Notes under the pieces: generated by a model | Seen by the model: the letters and a program-made list of their open reading frames with translations, nothing else | Database searches by the model: none | What the model was told of the DNA's origin: nothing | NCBI RefSeq assembly: GCF_008727755.1 | Contig: NZ_CP044231.1 | Coordinates: 558,001-622,000, forward strand | DNA: 64,000 bases | Reading direction: 5' to 3' | DNA from: Microbacterium caowuchunii | GTDB taxonomy: Bacteria; Actinomycetota; Actinomycetes; Actinomycetales; Microbacteriaceae | Position numbers and translations under genes: made by a program | Shown here: positions 41,606-49,750 of the stretch, one piece after another | Numbering within the stretch: position 1 is the stretch's first letter | Layout: each line of letters starts with the position of its first letter

Positions 41606-42967
41606 ATGCCGTCACCCTGGAAGATCGGGATGTTCCAATCCATGGGACTCATGGGGGCGTGGCGGCTCCCGGAGAACACCTCGACGAGCTTCCTCGACGT
41701 CGACCACTGGGTCAGGATGGCGCGGAGCCTCGAGGCGGCCGGGGTCGACTTTCTCTTCTTCGCCGACGACTACGGCTACCCCGTCGTCGATGACGCCATC
41801 CCCGATGCGGCCCTGCGGACGGCCGCGCAGTTCCCGAAGGGCGATCCGATGGCGGTGCTGCCGGCGCTCGCGACGGTCACGGAGAAGCTCGGTCTCGTCG
41901 TGACCCTCTCGACGACGGTGGAGAAGCCCCCGATGGTGGCGCGCAAGATGGCGACGCTGGACCACATCACCCGCGGCCGGATCGGGTGGAACATCGTCAC
42001 CGGAGCCGGGCAGAACGCGTCGGCGAGGCTCTTCGGCATCCCGCTCATCGAGCATGACAAGCGGTACGAGATCGCCGCGGATCACGTCGACCTCTCGCTC
42101 AAGCTCTGGGAGGGATGCTGGGACGAGGGCGGGCTCGTCGTGGACCGCGAGCGCCCGATGTTCGCCGATCCGGAGCGGGTGCGGGAGATCGAGCACCACG
42201 GACCGCACTTCGACGCCAAGGGCGTCCTCACGATCCCCCCGGGGCCCCAGCGCACCCCCACGCTCTTCCAGGCGGGCACCTCAGCGCCCGGACGCGACCT
42301 CGCCGCCCGATACGCGGAGGCGGTCTTCCTCGCGGCCGAGCCCGAGGCGATGGCGGAGCAGATCGCCGACATCCGACGTCGGGCGGAGGCGTACGGGCGG
42401 GATCCGCGCTCGATCAAGTGCCTGGTCGCCGGTACCTTCTACGTCGCGGAGACGGAGGAGGAGGCGCTGCGCATCCGGGCGAGGCAGTCGTCCACCCGGT
42501 CGCTCGAGGAGGCCGCGGCCCTCTACGCCTTCTACACCGGACTGGACCTGTCCGGCATGGATCCCGAGAAGCCGCTGGATCCGGAGGCGGGCCTCACCCA
42601 GACCGGGCGCACGAACGTGGAGCGGTTCCTCGGCCCGAGCGCCCCGACGGTGCGGGAGATCCTCGAGGAGTTCCAGCGCAACAGCGTGATGGGGGAGCCG
42701 TACATCGGTACGCCCGAGCAGGTGGTGGACGAGGCGGCCGCGGTCATCGAGCGGATCGATGCGGACGGGTTCCTCGTCCAGCCCGACCACACCGGGACCT
42801 TCGAGAGCTTCACCGCACTCGTGATGCCCGAGATGCGCCGGCGCGGGCTGGTCGCCCCGATCGAGCAGCCGGCGATGACGCTCCGGGAACGTCTCGGGGG
42901 CGGGGGCCCCCACCTCGCGCCCGAGCACCCCGGGGCCGCCTACCGTTCGGTGCCCGCCGCCCTCTGA
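41606..42967 (+). CDS. FMN-dependent monooxygenase, NtaA/SnaA/DszA family
   Basis: 453-aa flavin-dependent enzyme of the large LLM branch (nitrilotriacetate and dibenzothiophene-sulfone monooxygenases). Motifs include VDFLFFADDYGYPV, GLVVTLSTTVEKPPMVARKMATLDH, GRIGWNIVTGAGQNASARLFG and TPTLFQAGTSAPGRDLAARYAEAVF. The insert at residues 165-200 is typical of NtaA-like proteins. ATG 41606 has GCGGAGG. These enzymes need a separate FMN reductase, not found nearby. Shared regulation with the deaminase suggests a catabolic pathway for a nitrogen or sulfur heterocycle. Confidence 0.88.
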   Translation: MPSPWKIGMFQSMGLMGAWRLPENTSTSFLDVDHWVRMARSLEAAGVDFLFFADDYGYPVVDDAIPDAALRTAAQFPKGDPMAVLPALATVTEKLGLVVTLSTTVEKPPMVARKMATLDHITRGRIGWNIVTGAGQNASARLFGIPLIEHDKRYEIAADHVDLSLKLWEGCWDEGGLVVDRERPMFADPERVREIEHHGPHFDAKGVLTIPPGPQRTPTLFQAGTSAPGRDLAARYAEAVFLAAEPEAMAEQIADIRRRAEAYGRDPRSIKCLVAGTFYVAETEEEALRIRARQSSTRSLEEAAALYAFYTGLDLSGMDPEKPLDPEAGLTQTGRTNVERFLGPSAPTVREILEEFQRNSVMGEPYIGTPEQVVDEAAAVIERIDADGFLVQPDHTGTFESFTALVMPEMRRRGLVAPIEQPAMTLRERLGGGGPHLAPEHPGAAYRSVPAAL

Positions 42968-43051
42968 GCGGTTCCCGCCCGCTCGGGCCGCCGCATCCGC
43001 CCCGCCCCGCCCGCGCTGCGTGCGTCGCCGCATCCGCCCGTTCGTGGTGCG

Positions 43052-43133
43052 GCACAACGGCACGGATCGTGGGCGACACCCGGGGTTCGGGGGTCCCGGG
43101 TCGGGGTGTCGGGCGGCTTCTCCGCCGTTGTGC
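43052..43133. repeat. Nested inverted-repeat element (REP-like)
   Basis: Outer perfect arms GCACAACGGC (43052-43061) and GCCGTTGTGC (43124-43133) enclose CGACACCC/GGGTGTCG and an inner CCCGG/CCGGG region, making an 82-bp potential cruciform. It lies in the 282-bp convergent gap between the monooxygenase and aspS. No ORF of credible codon usage is present here. Confidence 0.55.
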
Positions 43134-43205
43134 GGCGGGCTGTGCGGCGGGCGCTGCGGGCGGGTGCTGCGGGGCGCCGGGGCAGGGGGGGCACGGGGCA
43201 GACGA

Positions 43206-43240
43206 AAGGGCCGGGAGGATGCTGCATCCTCCCGGCCCTT
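43206..43240. terminator. Perfect 17-bp hairpin terminator
   Basis: AAGGGCCGGGAGGATGC, one T, GCATCCTCCCGGCCCTT. It sits 10 bp beyond the aspS stop; on the minus strand it is followed by TTTCG. It serves aspS and possibly the converging monooxygenase transcript. Confidence 0.85.
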
Positions 43241-43249
43241 CGGTCGCGG

Positions 43250-44593
43250 CTACGGCGCGAGGCGCGTCGGCCCGCGGAACAGGTAGGTGACCTCGCGGAT
43301 GGAGGACTCGCCCAGCATCAGCATCAGCACACGGGCGAGGCCCATGCCGAACCCGCCGTGCGGCGGGGCGCCGAACCGGAAGAAGTCGAAGTAGAAGTCG
43401 AGGTGCTCGGGGTCGAGACCCTTCTCCTTGGCCTGCTCGATGAGCACGTCGACGCGGTGCTCGCGCTGGGCGCCGGTGGTGATCTCGACTCCCTTGAAGA
43501 GCAGGTCGTAGCTCTTCGTCAGACCGGTCTCCTCATCGCGCATGTGGTAGAACGCGCGGATCTCGGGGTGGTAGTCCGTGATGAACACGAACTGGTGGCC
43601 GTAGGTCTCCTGCACGTGCGCGGCGATCTGGCGCTCGCCCTCCGGGTCGAGGTCCCCGTCGGTGCGGGGGATCTCGTATCCCCGGGAGGCCACGATATCG
43701 CGGGCCTCCGCGAGCGGGATGCGGGGGAACGGGATGCTGGGCACCTGGACCTCGAGCCCGAAGAGCTCCTCGATCTCGGCGCCGTGCTTGTCCTTGACCG
43801 CCTGGAAGGCGAACTGGATGAGCTCCTCCTGCATCCGGGCGACGTCCTCGTGGGAATCGATCCAGCTGATCTCCGCGTCGATCGAGGTGAACTCGGTCGC
43901 GTGCCGGCTGGTGAAGGACGGGTCGGCACGGAACGCGGGGGCGATCTCGAAGATCTTGCCGAAGCCGGCGACCTGCGCCATCTGCTTGAAGAACTGCGGG
44001 CTCTGCGCGAGGTAGGCGGTCTGGTCACCGAAGTACTCGAGCGAGAACAGCTCGGCGTTGGACTCCGAGGGCGAGGCCATCAGCTTGGGCGAGTGCACCT
44101 CGATGTAGTCGCGCTCGATCCAGTACGTGCGCATGGCGTGCTCGAGGGTGGTCTGCACGCGGAAGATCAGGTTGTTGCGGCGCTGACGCAGGTCCAGGAA
44201 GCGCCAGTCCATCCGCTTGTCGACGCTCGAGTCGGCGGCGATGGGCGTCTCCGGGTTGGCCGCGGCGGCGATGTCCAGGGAGTGGATCTTGATCTCCACA
44301 CCGCCGAGCTTGACCCGCTCGTCGTGCTTCAGCTCGCCCGTCACGGTCAGGAAGGTTCCGGTCGCGAGAGCCGAGATGGTCTCGGTCAGGGCGAGCGCGG
44401 CTTTGGCGGCATCGTCCGCATCCTCGCCGATCTCCCGCGTCGCCGGGTTCACCAGCTGCACGGCACCGGTCTCGTCCCGGAGGATGACGAACTGCACCTT
44501 CTTCTGGTCCCGGACGGTCTCGACCCACCCGGACACCGTGACGGTGCCCGCGGGAAGGGTCTTCAGCTGCTCTACCAGTGCTCGTTCGCTCAC
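43250..44593 (-). CDS. Aspartyl-tRNA synthetase, short archaeal-like type (aspartate-tRNA(Asn) ligase)
   Basis: 447-aa class II synthetase lacking the GAD insertion of standard ~590-aa bacterial AspRS. N-terminal OB-fold: TVSGWVETVRDQKKVQFVILRD. Motif 2 is FEIAPAFRADPSFTSRHATEF and motif 3 GGFGMGLARVLMLMLGE. Such short, often non-discriminating AspRS enzymes make Asp-tRNA(Asn) for GatCAB amidation. GTG 44593 lies 8 nt after TAGACT with no SD. Whether a second AspRS exists elsewhere cannot be seen. Confidence 0.9.
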   Translation of the reverse strand: MSERALVEQLKTLPAGTVTVSGWVETVRDQKKVQFVILRDETGAVQLVNPATREIGEDADDAAKAALALTETISALATGTFLTVTGELKHDERVKLGGVEIKIHSLDIAAAANPETPIAADSSVDKRMDWRFLDLRQRRNNLIFRVQTTLEHAMRTYWIERDYIEVHSPKLMASPSESNAELFSLEYFGDQTAYLAQSPQFFKQMAQVAGFGKIFEIAPAFRADPSFTSRHATEFTSIDAEISWIDSHEDVARMQEELIQFAFQAVKDKHGAEIEELFGLEVQVPSIPFPRIPLAEARDIVASRGYEIPRTDGDLDPEGERQIAAHVQETYGHQFVFITDYHPEIRAFYHMRDEETGLTKSYDLLFKGVEITTGAQREHRVDVLIEQAKEKGLDPEHLDFYFDFFRFGAPPHGGFGMGLARVLMLMLGESSIREVTYLFRGPTRLAP

Positions 44594-44601
44594 GAGGGAT
44601 C

Positions 44602-44642
44602 AGTCTACGTGCGCGAGGCGCGGACGCCGCGGCCCCTACGAT
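44602..44642. promoter_or_regulatory. Divergent leaderless promoters, aspS / membrane protein
   Basis: Minus-strand TAGACT (44602-44607) lies 8 nt before aspS GTG 44593. Plus-strand TACGAT (44637-44642) lies 6 nt before GTG 44649. The 55-bp gap holds both. Confidence 0.6.
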
Positions 44643-44648
44643 GACGAG

Positions 44649-45113
44649 GTGAACGGATCGGTCCCGGACGAGAACGCGGGTGTGTACACGATGCCCCCCG
44701 AGGCGTACCGCGTCGGCACCCATCCGCCCACGTCCCCGCGCGATCCGGTGCCGGCACCCGCCACGCGGATGCCGCAGGCCGCCCGGAGGCGCAAGGCCTG
44801 GGATGTCGCTCTGAGCTCGGTGCTGCTCGTGCTCCTCGCCGCCGCGGCGACGCTCGGATCCGCCGCAGCCGTCTTCCTCGCGCTCGCGGGTGCATCCTGC
44901 GGGCGGGGCGGCCGAGTCTGCGAGGGCGCCGAGCGCGACGCCGGGGTCTGGACGGCGTTGACGACCCCCTGGATGGTGCTCGTGCTGTGCCTGGCGGCCA
45001 CCGTCGCGCTGCTGGTCGCCCGTCGTCGTGGGTACTGGGTGCCGCTCCTCGGTCTTCTCGTGGCGGCCGTGCTCTGGGGGACAGGCGCCGTGCTGGTGTG
45101 GGCCGCGATCTGA
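44649..45113 (+). CDS. Three-helix membrane protein with cytoplasmic N-terminal tail
   Basis: 154-aa protein. Residues 1-50 are Pro/charged and presumably cytoplasmic; then three helices (VALSSVLLVLLAAAATLGSA, WMVLVLCLAATVALLVA, WVPLLGLLVAAVLWGTGAVL). The first extracellular loop holds a Cys pair, CGRGGRVC, likely a disulfide. DUF6264-like proteins of Microbacteriaceae have this outline, but I am unsure of the family. GTG 44649 fits the leaderless spacing. Confidence 0.72.
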   Translation: MNGSVPDENAGVYTMPPEAYRVGTHPPTSPRDPVPAPATRMPQAARRRKAWDVALSSVLLVLLAAAATLGSAAAVFLALAGASCGRGGRVCEGAERDAGVWTALTTPWMVLVLCLAATVALLVARRRGYWVPLLGLLVAAVLWGTGAVLVWAAI

Positions 45114-45208
45114 GGTCCGCTCCCAGGGGCGGTTAACCTTCGCTCGGTAGCGTCGCGGAAACGCCGCCCCGTCGGGGTGCGCGATCACCGAGCCCTCAAG
45201 GACACCCG

Positions 45209-45940
45209 ATGACCGCCGCCGCCGTCCCCGTGCACACGTCCGAGGGGTCCTGGCTGACCTCCCTGATGGAGACCATCGTCACGCTCATGGAGGTGATCGG
45301 CCCCATCGGCGCCGGCATCGCCATCGCGCTGGAGAACCTCTTCCCGCCGCTGCCGAGCGAGGCCATCCTGCCCATGGCGGGTCTCGCCGCCAGCCGGGGC
45401 TCGTTCACGCTGACCGAGGCGCTGCTGTGGACCACCCTCGGATCGGTGGTCGGCGCGTTCATGCTGTACGGCATCGGGGCATGGCTGGGGGTGGACCGGC
45501 TGCGGCGCATCGCGGCCCGGGTGCCGCTGCTGCATCCCGAGGACATCGACCGCACCGTCGCCTGGTTCGTGCGGCACGGGGGGAAGGCCGTGTTCTTCGG
45601 CCGGATGATCCCGTTGTTCCGCAGCCTGATCTCGATCCCCGCCGGGATCACCCGCATGCCGCTGTGGAAGTTCGGGCTGCTCACCGCGGCGGGCAGCCTC
45701 ATCTGGAACACGATCTTCGTCCTCGCCGGGTTCCTGCTCGGCGAGGCCTGGCCCGTCGTCGAGCGGTACGCAGAGGCGTTCCAGCTGCTCGTGATCGTCG
45801 CCGTGGCCGGCGCACTCGCCTGGTTCCTCACGGTGCGCATCCGCGGAATCCTCCGCGACCGCCGTCGTGCTGCGGAGGGCCCCGCGCTGAACAGCCTTCA
45901 CGGCCCGCGTTCAGGCAATCCGGAGAACCCTCCCACGTAG
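45209..45940 (+). CDS. DedA-family membrane protein (SNARE-associated/VTT)
   Basis: 243-aa protein with the DedA core: ENLFPPLPSEAILPMAGLAAS and FGRMIPLFRSLISIPAGITRM, the latter the conserved G-R-[FM]-x-P-x-x-R motif. Members flip phospholipid carriers such as undecaprenyl phosphate, consistent with recent work on DedA/DUF368. ATG 45209 has AAGGA upstream. Its stop TAG is the first half of the phosphatase gene's TAGACT -10. Confidence 0.93.
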   Translation: MTAAAVPVHTSEGSWLTSLMETIVTLMEVIGPIGAGIAIALENLFPPLPSEAILPMAGLAASRGSFTLTEALLWTTLGSVVGAFMLYGIGAWLGVDRLRRIAARVPLLHPEDIDRTVAWFVRHGGKAVFFGRMIPLFRSLISIPAGITRMPLWKFGLLTAAGSLIWNTIFVLAGFLLGEAWPVVERYAEAFQLLVIVAVAGALAWFLTVRIRGILRDRRRAAEGPALNSLHGPRSGNPENPPT

Positions 45941-45949
45941 ACTTGCCGG

Positions 45950-46579
45950 GTGCCCGCCGATCGCCTCCACCTCGTGCGCCACGGGGAGGTCCACAATCCC
46001 ACGCGCGTGCTCTACGGCCGGCTTCCGGAGTTCCGTCTGAGCGTCGCCGGGCGACGGATGGCCCGGCAGGCCGCCGAGTACGTACACGGGCTCGACCGCC
46101 CGGTCACCGCGTTGGTGTGCTCGCCCCTGCAGCGCACCCGCGAGTCCGCGGAGCCGTTCACCGAGATCTTCGGCATCCCGCCCGTGATCGACGAGGACGT
46201 GATCGAACCCACGAACGTCTTCGAGGGGCGCCGGATGAAGCGCGCCATGATGAACCCGCTGAACTGGCACCACCTGCGCCGGCCGGAGGTCCCCAGCTGG
46301 GGCGAGCCGTACGCGCAGGTCGTGGAGCGCATGCAGCGGGCCATGGGACGTGCCTGGGATGCGGTTCCCGCCGGTGACGTCGTGATCGTGAGTCATCAGC
46401 TGCCCATCTGGATCACCCACCTCGCCGTGGCGGGCGAGCGGCTCCGGCACGACCCGCGTCGTCGGCGATGCGCGCTCTCGAGCGTGACGAGCTTCGAAGG
46501 CGGGCCGGGGGGCTGGCGTGAAGTGGGCTACGCCGAGCCGGCGACCGCCGCCGGCGCCATCGATGTGGGAGCGGTATGA
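45950..46579 (+). CDS. Histidine phosphatase (phosphoglycerate mutase-like)
   Basis: 209-aa member with the RHG signature LHLVRHGEVHNPTRVLYGRL and the second His in VVIVSHQLPIWITH, plus a conserved SPLQRTRESAEPF. These features mark small-molecule phosphatases, not glycolytic mutase. GTG 45950 is 6 nt after TAGACT and has no SD. The end overlaps the TlpA gene (ATGA), so it heads the cytochrome c biogenesis operon. Confidence 0.93.
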   Translation: MPADRLHLVRHGEVHNPTRVLYGRLPEFRLSVAGRRMARQAAEYVHGLDRPVTALVCSPLQRTRESAEPFTEIFGIPPVIDEDVIEPTNVFEGRRMKRAMMNPLNWHHLRRPEVPSWGEPYAQVVERMQRAMGRAWDAVPAGDVVIVSHQLPIWITHLAVAGERLRHDPRRRRCALSSVTSFEGGPGGWREVGYAEPATAAGAIDVGAV

Positions 46580-47187
46580 ACACCCGGACATTCCTGACCC
46601 GTGCCGCATCCGTGACCGCGGCAGCCGTCCTCGCGCTGACGCTCGGGGCCTGCTCGAGCGACCCGCTGGCCGACCAGTACCGCGAGGGGTCGAACAAGGG
46701 CTTCATCGGCGCGGACGGCCTCCAGGTCGTGGAGATCGCCGAGCGGGACCGCACCGATCCGGTGGTGTTCTCCGGCGTCACGGAGACGGGTGAGACCGTG
46801 ACCAGCGACGACGTCGCCGGCGAGGTCGTCGTCGTCAACTTCTGGTACGCCGCGTGCGGACCGTGCATCGTCGAGGCGCCGCGTCTCGAGGAGGCCTACC
46901 AGGCCGTCGCCGACGAGCCGGTGCGCTTCCTCGGGGTGAACACATACGACCAGGCCGCCACGGTCGCCGCCTTCGGCCGGGACAACGGGGTCACCTACCC
47001 GAGCCTGCTCGCCGTGGACGACAGCGAGCTCAAGCTCGCGTTCGCCACCGCGACCCCGCTCAGCGCCACGCCCACGACCCTCGTCCTGGACAAGCAAGGC
47101 CGGGTGGCCGCCCGCATCGTGGGAGAACTCTCCGAGCCGTCGATCCTCACCACGCTCGTCCGCGACGCGCTCGCGGAGTCCTCGTGA
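46576..47187 (+). CDS. TlpA/ResA-like thiol-disulfide lipoprotein
   Basis: 203-aa extracytoplasmic thioredoxin. A lipoprotein signal ends in LTLGAC with lipidated Cys26. The active site is WYAACGPCIVEAP (Cys94, Cys97) and the cis-Pro is in ATPLSATPTTLVLD. It reduces the heme-binding cysteines of apocytochrome c in system II. The start overlaps the phosphatase stop, and the end overlaps ccdA. Confidence 0.94.
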   Translation: MNTRTFLTRAASVTAAAVLALTLGACSSDPLADQYREGSNKGFIGADGLQVVEIAERDRTDPVVFSGVTETGETVTSDDVAGEVVVVNFWYAACGPCIVEAPRLEEAYQAVADEPVRFLGVNTYDQAATVAAFGRDNGVTYPSLLAVDDSELKLAFATATPLSATPTTLVLDKQGRVAARIVGELSEPSILTTLVRDALAESS

Positions 47188-47924
47188 ACGGGATCGTCGC
47201 CGAGGGGGCGCTCTGGATCGCGATCCCGCTCGCCCTCGCCGCCGGGCTCGTGTCGTTCCTCTCTCCCTGCGTCCTGCCGCTCGTGCCCGGGTACCTCGGG
47301 TTCCTCGGCGGCCAGGTCGAGTCCAGCGCTCGTCGAGGGGAGAACGGACGCGGCCGGCTCATGCTCGGCGTGCTGCTGTTCATCGCCGGGTTCACGGTGG
47401 TGTTCATGGCCGCGGTGGTCCTCGGCGGGACCCTCGGCCGCTTCTTCATCGAGTACCAGGACCTCATCACGCGGCTGCTCGGTCTCGTCGTGGTGCTGCT
47501 CGGTCTCGTCTTCGTGGGGCTGTTCGGCTTCGCGCAGCGGACGCTGAAGCCCGCCGTTCGCGGAAACGTCGGGCTCGTGGGCGCTCCGCTGCTGGGGCTC
47601 GCCCTCGGCATCGGCTGGGCGCCGTGCATCGGACCGACCCTCGGTGCGATCATCGCGGTCTCCTGGAACCTCGGCGACCCGGGGCGGGCGGCCATCCTCG
47701 GTCTCGCGTACTCGCTCGGTCTCGGCGTGCCGTTCCTGCTCGTCGCCGCGGGGTTCGGCTGGGCGTCCCGTTCCGTCGGGTTCCTGCGGCGCCACATCCG
47801 CGCCGTCAACATCATCGGCGGCGTGCTGCTCATCGCACTCGGCGTGCTCATGGTCTCAGGCGTGTGGGGATCCCTCATGTCCTATCTGCAGGGGGTGTTC
47901 CTCAATGTCCCGGCTCCGCTCTGA
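47184..47924 (+). CDS. ccdA: Cytochrome c biogenesis protein CcdA
   Basis: 246-aa, six-helix thiol electron carrier feeding the TlpA-type protein. The two redox cysteines lie in FLSPCVLPLVPGYLGFLGG and GWAPCIGPTLGAI, the DsbD/CcdA hallmarks. GTG 47184 overlaps the upstream stop (GTGA). Its end overlaps resB by 20 bp. Confidence 0.95.
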   Translation: MNGIVAEGALWIAIPLALAAGLVSFLSPCVLPLVPGYLGFLGGQVESSARRGENGRGRLMLGVLLFIAGFTVVFMAAVVLGGTLGRFFIEYQDLITRLLGLVVVLLGLVFVGLFGFAQRTLKPAVRGNVGLVGAPLLGLALGIGWAPCIGPTLGAIIAVSWNLGDPGRAAILGLAYSLGLGVPFLLVAAGFGWASRSVGFLRRHIRAVNIIGGVLLIALGVLMVSGVWGSLMSYLQGVFLNVPAPL

Positions 47925-49746
47925 CGACCGGACGACCGATCCGCTTCGGCCGACCGACCACGTGGACGGGCAGTCGTCCGCGCCCGGTCCCGACACCTTC
48001 GGGGGTGATGACGGCACGGTCACCGGTCCCAGGCTGGGCCTGGTCGAGTGGCTGCGCTGGGGATGGCGTCAGCTGACCAGCATGCGCACGGCGCTCGTGC
48101 TGCTGCTCCTGCTGGCGATCGCGGCGATCCCGGGATCGATCTTCCCGCAGCGGTCCGCCGACCCCAACGGCGTCACGCAGTACCGCACCGACAACCCGGA
48201 CCTGTTCCCCATCCTCGACGGGATCCAGCTGTTCGACGTCTACTCCTCGGTGTGGTTCTCGTCGATCTACATCCTGCTGTTCATCTCGCTGATCGGGTGC
48301 GTGATCCCGCGCGCCAAGCACCACTGGAAGGCTCTGCGCGCCCTTCCTCCGCGCACGCCCGCCCGGCTCTCGCGTCTCGACGACCACCGCGAGCGCACCT
48401 TCGTCCTGCCCGAGGGGGCGGATGCCGCCGCGGAGGCGGAGCGCGCGATCGAGATCGCCGGCACCCAGCTGCGCGGGGCGCGCTACCGCGTCCACCGTTA
48501 TGACGGGCGTGGGTCGCTCTCCGTGTCGGCGGAACGGGGGTATCTCCGTGAGACCGGAAACCTCATCTTCCACATCGCCCTGGTCGGGGTGCTCATCGCC
48601 GTCGGTGTGGGCGGAGCGCTCACCTACACGGGTCAGCGGGCGATCGTGCAGGGTCAGAGCTTCGTCAACGCGCTGACCGACTACTCGTCGTTCAATCCGG
48701 GCCGGTTCGTCGACCCGGACAACCTGCCGCCGTACTCGATCGTGCTGGACCGCTTCGACCTGACCTACCAGCCGGCCGGCTCCGCCGCCCCGGGGCAGGC
48801 GGGCGACTTCGTCGCGCACGTCACCACGCAGTTGCCGGGCGAGGAACCCCAGCAGGGCGAGGTGCGGGTCAACCACCCGCTCGACATCGCCGGCGACCGC
48901 ATCTACCTGATGGGGAACGGTTACGCGCCCACCATCACGGTGCGAGACGCCGAGGGCACCGTGATCTTCCACGACAACGTGCCGTTCCTCCCGCAGGACA
49001 ACAACATGACCTCGCTCGGCGTCGTCAAGATCGCGGACGGACTCCCGGAGCAGGTCGGGCTCGTGGGGTTCTTCTATCCCACGATGCAGGAACTCGACTC
49101 CGGTGCGTTCACGTCGGTGTACCCGGATCTCGTCTTCCCCGTACTGACCCTCAACGTCTACGCGGGAGACCTCGGCATCGACGACGGCACGCCGCGCTCG
49201 GTGTACACCCTCGACCCGACGGGCATGACCCAGCTCACGGGCGGCAAGACCGGGGTGGACTCCATCCAGCTGCTCCCCGGCCAGAGCGCCGAACTTCCGG
49301 ACGGACTCGGCTCGATCACCTTCGAGAACGCCGCCGACCCGACCGTCACGCCCACCGACGGAACGGTGGATGCGTCCACCGACGCCGCCGGCGGGGACTA
49401 CACCGACGCCGTCAAGCGTTTCGTCTCCCTCTCCATTCACCGCGACGTGGGGGCGCCCTGGGTACTGCTGTTCGCGGTGCTGGCGCTGGGCGGACTGCTG
49501 CTGGCGCTGTTCGTGCCGCGCCGGCGCATGTGGGTGCGGATCACTCCGGATGCCGGCACGCTGCGCGTCGAGTACGCCGCGCTGGCGCGTGGGGAGGACC
49601 CGCAACTCGCCGTGGCGATCGACCAGCTCGCCGCCCGTCACGCCCAGGACCTGCAGAAGGAACTCGGCGCGACCTCCCTGCCCACCTCAGCGGAGTCCGC
49701 GGCTGCGCCCGGCCCTGCCCCCGAATCCTCTCCGAAAGTAGACTGA
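47905..49746 (+). CDS. resB: Cytochrome c biogenesis protein ResB
   Basis: 613-aa system II component that, with CcsA, delivers and attaches heme. An ~50-residue cytoplasmic extension precedes helix 1 (MRTALVLLLLLAIAAIPGSI, then FPQRSADP). VWFSSIYILLFISLIGCVIPR is the second helix. A large extracytoplasmic domain (residues ~210-510) and a final helix WVLLFAVLALGGLLLALFVPR follow. ATG 47905 lies inside ccdA's end. The next gene starts 4 bp after the stop. Confidence 0.94.
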   Translation: MSRLRSDDRTTDPLRPTDHVDGQSSAPGPDTFGGDDGTVTGPRLGLVEWLRWGWRQLTSMRTALVLLLLLAIAAIPGSIFPQRSADPNGVTQYRTDNPDLFPILDGIQLFDVYSSVWFSSIYILLFISLIGCVIPRAKHHWKALRALPPRTPARLSRLDDHRERTFVLPEGADAAAEAERAIEIAGTQLRGARYRVHRYDGRGSLSVSAERGYLRETGNLIFHIALVGVLIAVGVGGALTYTGQRAIVQGQSFVNALTDYSSFNPGRFVDPDNLPPYSIVLDRFDLTYQPAGSAAPGQAGDFVAHVTTQLPGEEPQQGEVRVNHPLDIAGDRIYLMGNGYAPTITVRDAEGTVIFHDNVPFLPQDNNMTSLGVVKIADGLPEQVGLVGFFYPTMQELDSGAFTSVYPDLVFPVLTLNVYAGDLGIDDGTPRSVYTLDPTGMTQLTGGKTGVDSIQLLPGQSAELPDGLGSITFENAADPTVTPTDGTVDASTDAAGGDYTDAVKRFVSLSIHRDVGAPWVLLFAVLALGGLLLALFVPRRRMWVRITPDAGTLRVEYAALARGEDPQLAVAIDQLAARHAQDLQKELGATSLPTSAESAAAPGPAPESSPKVD

Positions 49747-49750
49747 CGGC

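Noticed and set aside
41606-42967. Monooxygenase plus deaminase as the Rut pyrimidine pathway
   Set aside because: RutA is an LLM enzyme, but no RutB-F genes or uracil transporter are present and the deaminase is of the ADA type.
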